The notes beneath the pieces are model-generated. The model was not told the DNA's origin, searched no databases, and saw only the letters and a list, made by a program, of their open reading frames with translations. The position numbers and the translations under genes were made by a program. Shown one piece after another: positions 32,434 to 44,200 of a DNA stretch of 49,026 nucleotides (its first letter is position 1; each line of letters opens with the position of its first letter). Source of the DNA: Perkinsus chesapeaki (lineage: Eukaryota; Perkinsozoa; Perkinsida; Perkinsidae); NCBI GenBank assembly GCA_013115145.1, contig JAAPAO010000059.1, positions 1,044 through 50,069 on the forward strand. The letters run 5' to 3'.

Positions 32434-33047
32434 ATGGGAAGACGGAAAGGGTAGAAATCAGCCCGGGTTCGGGTCAAGTTTTGACGGAGGCGCATGGTCG
32501 ATGTTGTCAGAAAAGCGATGAAGGCCGCGAAGCCGAAGCCCAAGTTGGACACAACGTTCGATTGTCCCTTTTGCAACAGTGAAAAGTAAATGATTGGCGG
32601 TAGTGGCGAAGGGGCATTGGGGCTAGCGCAGGTCGATAGAGGTTAAGATGGATAGGCAGAAGAAGATAGGAACGTTGCGGTGTAGGATGTGCCATGTAGA
32701 CTACCAAATGCGGATACAGTGTAATGGAGGGGGAAGTGATGATTGGGGGAAGAAGGAATTCGATCGTTTGGTGGTAGCCATAGGTGTCGAAACTTGTGGG
32801 TCCGTCACCGATAGTTCATCACCAATCTTGCCGCCAGCCGCGACTATCGTACGGTGTGCGCATCCGAGGCAGATCGTTCTTTAATGTTGCCAAGTGCTGT
32901 TGGTGGGATGGCCTTTCACTATTAGATCTGCACGAGCCGGTCGATGTTTACGCTCACTGGGTTGACCAATGTGAAGAGTTGAATCAGCGTGAGAGGGAGG
33001 ATAGGTCCGGCAAGAGGAGACGACTGGATGAGGACTCTGTCTCGTAG
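32434..33047 (+). CDS. ELOF1: Transcription elongation factor 1 homologue (ELOF1/Elf1)
   Basis: ELOF1 is a small zinc-ribbon protein that travels with elongating RNA polymerase II and helps transcription through chromatin and DNA damage. The start MGRRK matches the family, then a 5' intron leads to KPKPKLDTTFDCPFCNSEKS. A 46-nt intron (32586-32631) joins in phase to IEVKMDRQKKIGTLRCRMC, so the human order CPFCNxEKS...VKMDR...G...C is kept and both cysteine pairs of the zinc ribbon (CPFC, CRMC) are present. After a longer intron of about 200 nt, YLHEPVDVYAHWVDQCEELN restores the conserved EPVDVYxxWID-C block. The C-terminal tail is charged (REREDRSGKRRRLDED), stop at 33047. The same window encodes RPB2, a Pol II core subunit. 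Confidence 0.93.
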
Positions 33048-33221
33048 GAGCCCTTCAGAATTCGGTATCCTTACCAGCTCTCCTCAGGGAATCCGAGTCG
33101 GGGGAGAGCGACTATTGAGATAACACAACGTATCATTTACACTGTTCCGGCTCTATTTAGTAACCAGTGTTAGTGTTAATCGGGAATGAAGGGGTTGGCT
33201 TGGTAGTGGTAAATTTTCGTG

Positions 33222-36200
33222 ATGGGTAAAGGTCGACGCCGCAGCGATTCTGGCCGGCCGCCTGCGCTGGTACCAGCCGATTCGGGAAAATCAGGAAGAG
33301 AGGATGACGACGGCATACCAGCGGAAAGCAGCTTGCATCAGAGCGCTGCCGGTAGTACTCGCGTTGGACGCTGGTCACCGTCGAACGGCGTTTTGCTAAA
33401 TAGGCTCGCCTTCTCGTAGCAGTAGTAGTGCCGCGGCTGGCAAGAAGCAGGTCGGTGGGTACATTCTGGACCAAAGGATCGGGCGTGGGAGTTACGCCCA
33501 GGTTAGTAATTCTGATGTGATTCAAGCTGGCTGAACCAGTCTACTAGGTCTGGCGGGGGCATATGATATCTCATCCTGAGAAGCTAGTGGCAGTGAAAGT
33601 GATCAATAGGGGGACGGTGCAGGAGACTAGCCAACTGAGACAGGAGGTAGAGCTAGAAACCCTCAGACGAGCGGCCAGTCTAACACAGGTCAGCGCCCTG
33701 AGGAAGCTCCGCCATGAGAACATTGTACGGTTCATTGACCTTCGTAAATCCCAAGGGCATTTCTATCTCGTCCTCGAGTATTGTGAAGGCGGGGATCTCG
33801 CCCAGTTCATGCAAGCGAGAGGAGGCAAGCTCCAGTGCGTCCCGATCACCTTAGTGATGTGCGATTGCTATTCAACAGGCCGAGTTTAGCACGCCAATTC
33901 TTCGCCCAAATATGTGCTGGTCTTTCCTCACTTCATTTGCAACCTTCGCCGCTAATTCACCGAGACATCAAACCACAGAACGTTCTGTTGTCGTATGGTC
34001 GCTCCACATCAACAGGAAGTAAAAAACCAATTAATTGACACGTGTGCTGGTCCATGGTGAACTTGTCATCAGCTTCTCCAACGAGCTCCGTATCTGGGGC
34101 GTCGGACCCGATGAGCGACGATATGTACGTCTTGAAGTTGGCAGACTTTGGTTTCGCCCGGTAAGCAATGGCTGGAAGGCCAACCCTTGAGTGTCCTAAT
34201 TAGATCTCTGAGGCCAACAGATATGGCTGCTACTGTTTGTGGGAGTCCGATGTATATGGCACCGGAAATACTCCGGCATGAAAGGTAAAAATGTGAATAT
34301 CTAATATCTGTGTAAGAAATGACCCCGGCCCGATTCGAACGGACAACCTTCTGATCTGGAGTCAGATGCGCTACCGTTGCGCCACAGGGCCTGCTGTTTA
34401 TGTACACTCAGATCGTTGTCCGCTTAACCTCAGATACGACTATCGAGCAGACTTGTGGTCTATCGCTTGTATTCTATATGAGATGCTCCATGGTTACCCT
34501 CCCTATCCAGGAGCACAAAGCACCATCGAGCTCCTTAAACGAATTGAGAACGGTCCGCGTACGCCCCCACTCAGACCTCTGCGGTCACTCTCTTCTCTCA
34601 GCCATCAAGTACGGTAGTGCGTGCTCAACTTCGTGTCTTGATTTGCTGAAGAGAGTGCTAGTAAAGGATCCAGAGCGTCGGATGGAAGCCGACCTATTTT
34701 ATAAGCACCCATACGTGGTACGCGGCGGCGGCCGAACCATTACTATTGGAGGGCCTTGGTCAGATCCATCAGAATGAAGACGATACACCGACGTTTGGTC
34801 GGAAGAACTCGTCTTCAATGAAGAGTGCGCAATCTGGGTCGGAACCGTCGAGGGAGGTCCAAAGCACGCTTTGAGGCATATCACGGTTTTCGAGCAGGTC
34901 CTCGGCGCCGGTAGCCGAAGTGATAGCAACACCGTTCGGACAAGCTCCAGTGTGGTCGCCTCGGAGAATTCTGGAAAGCATGTATCATCTAAGGAAACAG
35001 TAGGCTAGCGGGCACTTGCTGCCTCCCAGAGTCTCGGCAACAGGGAGCTGGATCTGCTCGCACTGAGAGGAAAATGCGTAGAGAGAGCCCTCTTCTGGTA
35101 CCTAATGTTTCCTTGGCTGAGAACGTCCAGGATATTGTGAGTGGTGCTGAGGTGTTCCAAGAGGATGATTCCATCGGAGTAAGAGTCCTTGAACTAGTAT
35201 ACGTTGTCGGCATGCTTAGTGCGATTGAGGCGTTGCTAATACTTGCACTCAGGAGACATCCGAGGAAGTGTCTGATGGAGAGTTTGTGATGATTACGGAA
35301 GTTACCGATCCCAAACAGTAGGCGCCAACGAACGTGTCTCTCGCCACTATTCGATGCCTAGGTATCTGGACAAGAGCGGACAGCTGGACCAAGTCAGTAG
35401 CCCTCCCCAGGATCAGGTGGTGACCGTGCCTGATCGTCGGACCTACGCCTCTAGGGCCATGTCGTTCGGATCACAGGTAGATGACGAACCATTCATAGTT
35501 ACGTTGAAATCCGAAATTAGGCGGAATCCGTCTCGGAATCGCCGAGAGTCCCGACGCCTACCGGCCGACAGGGCGGTGGTAAGACCACATGGAGCGGCAT
35601 AAGCGCGAGTAAGGTTATCCGCTGCCCTCCAAACATCTGGCACTTGTCCATGGTTCAGGCAGTATGAGTCGTTCCTCCACTTCCCCTGCCGTCACCAAGT
35701 ATGCTACCGATATTTGCCGTGTGGCCACTGAGGTGAATTATAGCAAGGACTTCTTCCACTAGTGCTCGCAGGTCAAGCGCATTGCTATGCGAGTTGGTGG
35801 GCTGCAAACTGACGATATAGGGTACGGCACAGTATTCCGCAGGGACCGTTCCGGCCGCCGTCGACGAACTGGGCCGAAAGTTGCGAGTGAGCCTGAAGGA
35901 ACTTGCTGTTCGTGTATATATGCTGGTCACTGCCTCAGGTTTGATACAGTTGGCCGAGTACCGGGAAGACCTCTGCGATGCTTTGGCTGTCCTTGAACGA
36001 TCCGAGAGGCATGTCCCCGCTACGACGAGCCGTTATATGGCGAGCTTAGGTACACTGACCTAGCCTTGGAGGTAGCTGATCCAGACATGGCCAGCAATCT
36101 CAATAGGGAGCGTGCTCACAGCGAAGGATTGAGGAAAGATATGTCTGCGCGTCTTGCAGCGATAAAGGTTGGCGAGGTGGGCAGGTGGTCGAGGTTATCG

Positions 36201-36443
36201 ACGCACGCATGTTGCTCTGTTAGATGCCAGCTGCTCGCCCCGGGCGCAGAATCCTTCTACATGCATTCGAGCTCGGCCGTACAGCAGCTACTGAGGTAGG
36301 CTTCGCTAGATTGAGATACCTCACAATACTATTTGGCTCAGGTGGCACTAGGTAACTCGACACAGGGATACAGTAAGGCAAGCCTTGCTCTTGTCCTCAT
36401 AGATAGGTTACTGGCTGATATCGAAGAGGGTAGAGAAAAGTAG
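33222..36443 (+). CDS. ATG1/ULK-type serine/threonine protein kinase, multi-exon
   Basis: ATG1/ULK kinases start autophagy. The ATG at 33222 opens [20 protein letters not shown]. After an intron the kinase domain begins [16 protein letters not shown] (Gly loop) and VAVKVINRG (ATP lysine), then LRHENIVRF and [16 protein letters not shown]. The catalytic loop is [14 protein letters not shown]; an insert rich in Ser/Thr precedes LADFGFAR; then [16 protein letters not shown] and, across the intron holding a tRNA gene, [20 protein letters not shown]. HRDxKPQN plus DFGFAR is the ULK style. The domain ends [21 protein letters not shown] long linker contains [13 protein letters not shown] and [10 protein letters not shown]. 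The helical C-terminus finishes [20 protein letters not shown] and ADIEEGREK-stop, consistent with the C-terminal (tMIT) domain that binds ATG13 in the family. Exons in 34750-35900 are only partly resolved. Confidence 0.82.
34320..34391 (-). tRNA. tRNA-Trp (CCA), nested antisense in a kinase intron
   Basis: The reverse complement folds as a complete 72-nt tRNA. The 5' acceptor strand GGCCCTG pairs with CGGGGTC (one G-U at position 2-71 and one at 6-67), with discriminator A. The D arm is GCGC-AACGGTA-GCGC. The anticodon arm TCTGA-CTCCAGA-TCAGA has anticodon CCA (Trp), the variable loop is AGGTT, and the T arm is GTCCG-TTCGAAT-CGGGC with the B box GTTCGAATC. No intron is present. It lies inside the 34285-34433 intron of the ULK-type kinase, on the opposite strand. 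CCA is not encoded. Confidence 0.96.
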
Positions 36444-37058
36444 GTTGCTGGTCATGAAATCATTACGCGTTGTCCTAGACATTTAATTCCCAGTCATCAG
36501 CACCTCTGTGTACACTTCCTCGACCTTGAAGCATCTTCCATATTCCCCTTTTTCTATCATGTATCGATTGATGTTACTAAGTATATAGTACACACTGTAC
36601 ATACTATGTACGCACATTATTAGTAGTTATAACAAAGTTTTAATTCGGGTTCAGATAACGTAGTTTTAATATTCTCTGCTTCAGATACGAATCAGCCATG
36701 GCGTTGAGCTCATATCGTATCCCCCTTACTCGACTAGTCGAACAGCTACGGGGAATGACCGGATCAAGGCGGGCTTCCCTGACGGACAATGTTCGATCGC
36801 CGCCAGGTGTGGCCGCGCCATCATGAATCTCATTTCTGTATTTCTTTATCCAAGACCATTGCAACCAATATTATGACATTTTTTTAATCAGAGAGTTTTC
36901 GTTAGTGAACTTCGAAAACACAACCTTACAGGGGAAGCATCCATCGATGAACGGAAAGACGGAATCAATACGAGTAGGGCGGCGCGGCACTTATATATGG
37001 CCAGCCGAATGTAAATGCAAAAAGCTGGGGGGGGGCACACAACGCTGACAGTGATACC
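36444..37058. other. Convergent intergenic stretch, nothing recognised
   Basis: The kinase (+) and the GPI-type orphan (-) end toward each other here. The sequence is A/T-rich with short inverted pieces such as TATATAGTACACACTGTACATACTATGTAC at 36582-36611 (read as several overlapping GTAC palindromes) and a run of nine G at about 37028. A 74-codon minus frame at 36640-36864 has no recognisable features. Confidence 0.45.
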
Positions 37059-38024
37059 TCAAAAAACGGCGAGTAAAAGCAGGAACAGTAGGCCATATAA
37101 GAGAGTAGAGGAAGGGCGGTTGGCTGCACCCGTGAACCACGAAGCTCGTAGCCCTCCGAGAGTGGGATCTTTGGTTACGTATATGTTAAGGCATCTCACT
37201 TGGCGTCCACCAGTATGCCAGTCTTTGTTAGTGGTATCGACAAAGCGACTATAGCGGAATAGATTGCTGCCTTCGAAACCGAAGCAGATTCGGTGAACAA
37301 CACCGACATCCAGCAAGGAAGGCGCGAAGTTGTATGTGAGCTCCCAGACATTCTGATCTTTGTCTTTCTCGACAAGATAGTAGCGGGGCAGACGGTTGAT
37401 TTGATCGCTTGAGAAGGGACAATAACCATTAACAGTAGCAGTGTTGGAGCCACTCGAGGCAAATGTCTCCTTGAAGCAAACTATGGTTTCACTGTCATCG
37501 GAGCTCGGCAGTGCCGTGAGGGAGATCCTGGCCAAACGGCCCGGTGGTATGTAGTAAACGTCTGGCTCGCCGTTTTGTAGGAACCGGGCACCATGGGCCT
37601 CGCTTCCCTTGACCACAATGTCAGCCCGAAATAACAGATTAGGTTCCTCATGGGAATATGTGTTGAGGGCGAGGCTCAGAGAGTGACTACCAACATCGGT
37701 AACCAGACCGCGGACATGTATCAACCACGTGAATTGGGTGTTTGAGGCCATGGGCCGATGAATGGTGATGACACTCGGCCAGTCGTGGCTGGAGCTATGC
37801 CAGAAGTCATCGGTTAGAATGCTCTTCGGGCAAGAATATACAAAACGAAGGGTTCTATTTTGGCCAGCAGTAAGCTTGTTGTCGGCGAACATGAGGGAGC
37901 AGTGCAGGTGTTCTTTCAGAGGTACTCGATTACCCCAATCCCATGAGTCATCGTCATCGCTGGTGTTGCTCTTCAGCGACTTTATGCACCAGAGTGTCGA
38001 GAGAAACAATAAAAGCTTCGTCAT
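37059..38024 (-). CDS. Intronless, predicted GPI-anchored orphan, six-cysteine family member B
   Basis: No named family is known to me. The chosen start (38024) gives 321 residues beginning MTKLLLFLSTLWCIKSLKS, a signal peptide, followed by an acidic stretch (NTSDDDDSWDWGN). Upstream in-frame ATGs (to 38195) would bury the signal peptide and run into the RPB2 promoter, so they are less likely. The body is homologous to the plus-strand gene at 25740-26606 and shares six cysteines (HCSLMF, YSCPKS, IVCFKE, NGYCPF, RICFGF, VRCLNI). The C-terminus, SSTLLYGLLFLLLLAVF after a small-residue region (WFTGAANRPSS), is a classic GPI-attachment signal. So B is probably tethered to the outer membrane while A is secreted. 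It is a single exon. Function unknown. Confidence 0.87.
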   Translation of the reverse strand: MTKLLLFLSTLWCIKSLKSNTSDDDDSWDWGNRVPLKEHLHCSLMFADNKLTAGQNRTLRFVYSCPKSILTDDFWHSSSHDWPSVITIHRPMASNTQFTWLIHVRGLVTDVGSHSLSLALNTYSHEEPNLLFRADIVVKGSEAHGARFLQNGEPDVYYIPPGRLARISLTALPSSDDSETIVCFKETFASSGSNTATVNGYCPFSSDQINRLPRYYLVEKDKDQNVWELTYNFAPSLLDVGVVHRICFGFEGSNLFRYSRFVDTTNKDWHTGGRQVRCLNIYVTKDPTLGGLRASWFTGAANRPSSTLLYGLLFLLLLAVF

Positions 38025-38201
38025 ACTTAAGATGAGACTGCGCAGTTTGAGAATTGGCGACATCGCTTCGCTCCACCATCTGCATCGCTCCGCTAAGCTT
38101 TTGAGGATTGTATGCACGATTTCATCCACCTTACGTTCTTGACTACACCAGTGTTGCGTGATACATAGTAATATTTTGTATAGTGGTTGCATCACTTTCC
38201 A
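38025..38201. promoter_or_regulatory. Divergent promoter region, 177 bp
   Basis: The GPI-type orphan starts leftward at 38024 and RPB2 is modelled to start rightward at 38202, so both promoters must share or abut here unless RPB2 starts further downstream. No TATA box, initiator or binding site could be assigned. A/T-rich sequence lies near 38160-38180. Confidence 0.4.
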
Positions 38202-41200
38202 ATGAGCGAGAGCGGCTCCGACTCCGAGTTCTCTGAGGATGATACACTGGTAATAGGGTGCCGTCGACTAGGTGGATGAGACTCTCCGATAGGCTCAAAC
38301 TCAGCATGTTCCGCCTGAGGATGCTGATATGGGGGATATAGAGGAGGTTAAGAGTGATGATGATGCCAGCAGCGATGACTCGGATCTTTTTGGCTCCGAC
38401 ACAAGTAATAGAACTGAAGTCCCGGTTCACTACATATGATAAAATGGATGTCGTGGCCGCTTGCGACTTTAAATTTTGGCCGGCCTTCTCCGATCTAGCA
38501 ACTCAATTTCTCGTTCGACATCTCTATACGTAACGGGCGATATAAGAGATAGGTGCTGGACCGGAGCTGGGCTTGGATTTTGTAATATACGTCCAAGCAT
38601 GGTCAAGGAACATGCAGCTCGCACAGTGGTTCTGATATGCCTGTCTAGCTGTCGTTCGCTACTCAGGTTCCTCCGAGTCTGACAGTGAATCAGGAGACGA
38701 TGGTGCTGCCGCAAAGGGTAATACTTCAACTCTGCTATAGTCTCAATGGGAATATCTTAGACGATGAGTTGTTTGAGGAAAAGGTCGCTATAGAGGAGGA
38801 CGCTGATCTGGAGTAGTGTGGGGGGTTCTGAGTGTTGCGCAGATTGTATGTCATCAGCGATGATGATGAAGATGACGATGTGGAGAATGAGATTGTCCAA
38901 GATGACTCGTGGGCAGTTGCGGACTCCTACTTCAAAGATAAAGGTAATACTACTTCCCAGCTGCATGCAGGGATAGCTACTGCAAGGTCTTGTGTCCCAA
39001 CAAGTCGGCTCGTTCGATGACTTTGTTACCTACAAGATGCAGGAGATTGTGGATGAGTGTCCCCCTATCACCATCATACCACAGAACCAGGTAAGCTATG
39101 CCTTGGTGGCCGCGGCCGCTGCGGTACTATGCGGTCTTAGTACGATCCCAACTCATCCAAGCAGCAGCAAATGCAGCAGAATGTGGGCTTGGTTTACGAG
39201 CTGAGTAAGTGAGGGTGGTTTTTGGGGGAGGTAGGGAAAGGTTGTCCTTCAGAATTCGAGCAGTTGTCATTGAACAAACCTACTGTGGAGGAGGTTGACG
39301 GTGCTATGACCAGTCTTACTCCTAACCAAGCTCGTTTAAGGAACCTTACGTATAGCAGTCCGGTAATAATCAATGGGATTGAGTACACGGATGCTTGAGG
39401 GTTGGACGATGAACCCGTGGGAGCTGTCAACTCAGGTGTACGTCAATGTGAACCAGAAAACATACACCCTGTCGGATCCCGACGACCCCAACTCAGAGAA
39501 GGAATTGGTAACGAGGAGACGAGGAGGTATGGGAGAATGTGTGCTGTAGGTTTCGGAGGACACTTACCCCAAGATTCTCATTGGGCGCATTCCTATGATG
39601 CTTAAGTCTGAGTATTGCTGGTTGAAGAATCAAACAGAGCGAGGCCTGGTGGAGATGGGCGAGTGCGTCTTTGATCAGGGAGGGTAGTCTACGGTGTGGG
39701 TGTGGGCTTCGGATGAGTCATTTAGGTATTTCATCATTAACGGATCAGAGAAGGTGCTCATTGCCATGGAGCGTATGGCCAACAATTTCGTATACTGTTT
39801 CCAGAAGAAACAGCCGGCCAAGTACACTTGGATTTGTGAGGTAGTATTACCGGGCAGAAGGGACGGCGCATGTTGTGACGCTGATAGTGATGTTGTGGTG
39901 AATATTATGGAAATCTATCAGGGTAAAGCGTGTGCTTGTTTTCCTACGTTGATGATGAGGTTACAACATTTCAAGGAAATCTCTGCGGAACTCCGGTCGG
40001 TTTTGTCATTTTCCAGCATATGCAAGTTTCTCTCTCCGCCAATCCAATGGGGAAATTGAAAGCTAAGCTTATGGAGAGTATCCCGACGCCAAACCATATG
40101 AATGACGGTGTGGCTCATCTGTCAGAGTATCTATGTGTATGTCAGATTCGATCTCAAGCAGACGGGATGCAGAGCACCAGTGGATTTTCTGTAAAGATGC
40201 TTGCCAATCTTGGAGGCAGAAGTGCAGCTAGAGGACAGATCGTCTGCTCTATGCCGTGGGTTATCTACTCCATCGTTGACTCTGCTGCTATTGAGCTGCT
40301 ATAATCAGGTATATTAATGCTGATATTCCAGTGGTGATCCTTTTCCGAGCACTGGGGTGTGTTTCGGACCGTGAAGTGATCGAAAGGATTGTTTATGACT
40401 TCTCCGATACCCAGATGATGTTCTTGCTTCGGCCTAGTATAGAGGAAGCGATGCCTATCATGAGCCAAGAGGTACGCTCCATCACTATGGAAAAACGGGG
40501 GAGACTGCTGCTGCTGCTGCTCAATTAGGTAGCACTGGATTACATTGCAAAAAGAGGACCGACAATTGGAACGTCCAAGAGCGGGCGTATACAGTAGGAA
40601 AATATTACGATAGAATTCGAAGTACGGCAACGTGTCAGATACGCTAAGGAGCTACTTCAAAAAGAGCTGCTGCCCCATCTCGGTGTTAAGCAATACTGTG
40701 AGCCGAGGAAGGCGTACTTTATAGGGTACTAAGGGCGGGACTACTCTGAGGGGGATGGCCTAGCTAGGGAGTGTAGATTGAACATCTACAAATGGGCTTG
40801 TATATAGCTCCGGGTCGTCCTTTAGGCAAGCTAGTGACATATAGATTCAAATAGATTGTCGGTTCTAAGAATGACAAATTGGTTGGTATGGGGAGTAAGT
40901 GTAATGTGATCAGATACATGGTCCATCGTCTGTTGCTTGGCCAACTTGGTCGAATTGCTGAGGATGACCGTGATCACTTTGGAAAGAAGCGCATGGATAT
41001 GGCTGGTCCTCTCATGGCAGCTAGTTTCGCCCAGCTATTCCGAAAAGTACACTGCATACACGTCAACCTGCTGGTCAGGACTTGCTCCATTTTAGTTGGT
41101 CCTAGACAGTAAAAGGATCCTTCAAAGACAAGTGGACAGCGGTCGGCACTTTGACCTCAACTCAGCTATTCGCAGCGCCTCCAGCATTACTGAAGGATTG

Positions 41201-44200
41201 AGGTACAGCATCAGCAGCGACAGCGGCCACTACGTTTGGCCAGGGTATACTGTGTGTATTTAGGTATCAATTGGCTACCGGAAACTGGGGGATAGATAAA
41301 TCTGGTAAATCCGTAAGGACAGGTGTTAGTCAGGTAAGCGCAGCTGTCAATGCTTCTGGCGTTTACTAGGAGGATCTTAGGTCTTGAATCGTCTGACGTT
41401 TATGTCGACTATGTCACATTTAAGGAGGATGAATACTCCTTTGGAGCGCAGTGGCAAGTTGGCCAAGCCGCGGCAGCTGCACAATACGCATTGGGGTAAT
41501 AGCATCGTACGCATGGTGGCGGTATTGGCCGAGTAGGTATGATATGCCCTGCTGAGACACCAGAAGGACAGGCAGTTGGATTGGTGAAGAATATTGCGCT
41601 GATGTGAGGAGGAAGGGGCTCTGGACGGTGACGGGGTAATGGATTCTGTTATAGGTGCACAATCACGGTCGGAAGTCTACCGAATGTTGTTTACGATTTC
41701 CTTAATGAATGGGGTCTGGAGAACTTAGATGAGATCAACCCAGGACAAATTAAGCACATGACCAAGGTAAACCCCATCGCCACCATGACCGCGGACGCAG
41801 GGGAGGAGCTGGCCATCTCAGGTGTTCTTGAATGGACAGTGGGTTGGCATGCATGCAGATGCAACTATGCTGTGCGAGACCCTTCGAGATTTGAGGCGCA
41901 AGAGGGATATCGACCCAGAGGTTTCGATTATTAGAGACCTACAGGTGATTCACTCCTAAGCCCGAAACACCGCAGCCTGGAATGACATCTGGTCAGGCCA
42001 ACGAGCTCCGGATATTCACAGATGGCGGTCGGGCATGCCGTCCTTTGTACGTGGTGCAGCCTCCACCCAGTCAGAAGCTTTGCATTAAACGAGAGCATGT
42101 CGAAACATTAAGGCAGATGCTAGTAGGTGTTTAACTGGACCCAGCTGACGATACCGATTCATTACGTTAATCTCAAACCATTTATTATCGAACCTCGCGG
42201 TGAACCCATGTAGATATCCAGATGACTTCACCACTATAGAACATAATCCTCGGACTCATAGCGCTGCTATCATCTTTTAGTTGAATAACGAACACGGCGG
42301 CTGGGACATGCTTGTCGAGGAGGGTTTGGTTGAGTATATAGATGCCGAAGAGGTAAGACACTAATCTTGCAAAGCTGGTTCTATGAAGGACCAGCGGATT
42401 TGAAGTTTAACCTGTTTAGGAAGAGACCTGTATGGTAGCTATGTTTGTCGATGACCTTCGTAATGCCCAAAGGAAAAAGAGCAAGGCCAGCAGCTATTGC
42501 CACACGTAAAGCGGCGACAGCGGGGGGGCTATGCTTCTACCGACTAAGGGCTTTCTAGATACACCCACTGCGAGATCCATCCATCTCTTATTCTTGGTGT
42601 ATGTGCTTCCATCATTCCCTTCCCGGATCACAATCAGAGTCCTCGTAACACTTACCAGAGTGCCATGGGAAAGCAGGCTATGGGTGTTTACGCCACCAAC
42701 TTTAACGTAAGGCCTCTGCCAAGTCGCAACGGCCATTATTTTTCTGTCTGTCAGATGCGCATAGACACAATGGCGCATGTGTTGAACTATCCTCAGAAGC
42801 CTTTGGTTGGAACAAGGGCAATGGAGTACCTAAGATTCCGCGAGCTTCCAGCCGGCAACAACGCTATTGTGAGGGGATATGTAACGGTGGAATGATACCA
42901 TGGTTTCATTGTAGGTCGCCATTATGACGTACTCCGGATACAACCAGGAAGATTCACTGATCATGAATGCATCATCCATCGATCGAGGCTTCATGAGATC
43001 AGTCCATTTCAAAAGTTACATGGCCGACGAGAAACGCCAAGGAGCTCAGGTAAGTCGGTGTTGTCAATGGGGATTAGTAAGTGGCTCCAAAGGTTGTTGA
43101 GGAGTTCCGGGCACCGTCCTGGTCTAAAACGTATGCGATGAAGAGAGGTGATTACTCTAAGTTGGATAATGATGGTCTTATCAATCCTGGTAAGAAGTTT
43201 CCACTAGTAGATCGGACTGTATGATACCACAGGCACTCGAGTTCATGGTGACGACATTCTCATTGGAAAAGTCTCGCCTATACCCAATCAGACGGATGAA
43301 GAAGGTCGCATTCAAAAGTAGTGGTCGAATAGGGGTGTAGTTTATTAACTTGTGCTCAGATACACTGAACGGGATTGCTCTGTAGCTTTGAAGGGCGCTG
43401 ATAATGGCGTAGTTGACCAGGTGAGTTGGTGGCACTTGAGCATCATCGTTGGCGGTGGACGATGTTGGCAGGTTATGCTGTCTGTTAATGCTCGAGGTCA
43501 CAAGTTCACGAAGATCCGTGTGAGAACGTTACGAGTTCCCACCATTGGCGATAAGTTTGCATCTCGACACGGTCAGAAGGGTACCATGGGTATCTCTTAC
43601 CGTCAAGAAGATATGCCATTCACACAGTAGCAGCTGGCGCATTATCCCACCGAGACCTGGCTCGTTGTTTAGGTTCGGTGTAGTACCGGATATTATCATG
43701 AACCCTCATGCTGTACCTTCCCGAATGACAATTGGACATCTTGTCGAGTGTTTGCTTGGAAAGGTGAGTTTCGTTCTCATACTCGCCTCAGCTTGTCGTT
43801 CAAGCAACCAATTCTGGCTTCCTGATTTAACATACTTATTTTCATAGGTTGGACTTTTGAGTGGGGAAGAAGGTGATGCCACACCGTTCTCTCAAGTAAG
43901 TAGCTACCACCACTTCCCTCAGCTGCTAACGACCATTGCTTACCAAGGTTACAGTACACGAGATTATGGCTCGACTACATGAGCTAGGCTTCCAACGGCA
44001 AGGTCGAGAAGTTATGTACAATGGCCACACTGGGTTGCGACTGCCAGCTAAGATCTTCATCGGTCCCACGTAAGTTGTCATCACGCCAATCGTACTAGGA
44101 GTTGTGGTAAACAGGTACTACCAGCGTCTGAAGCATATGGTCGAGGATAAGATACATTCGAGAGCTCGAGGGCCGATGCAGGTGAGAGATTATGGCTCAT

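Noticed and set aside
32579-32647. Non-canonical intron or loss of conserved residues in ELOF1
   Set aside because: A canonical GTAAAT...GCGCAG intron (32586-32631) restores SEKSIEVKMDR in phase, so no odd splice site is needed.
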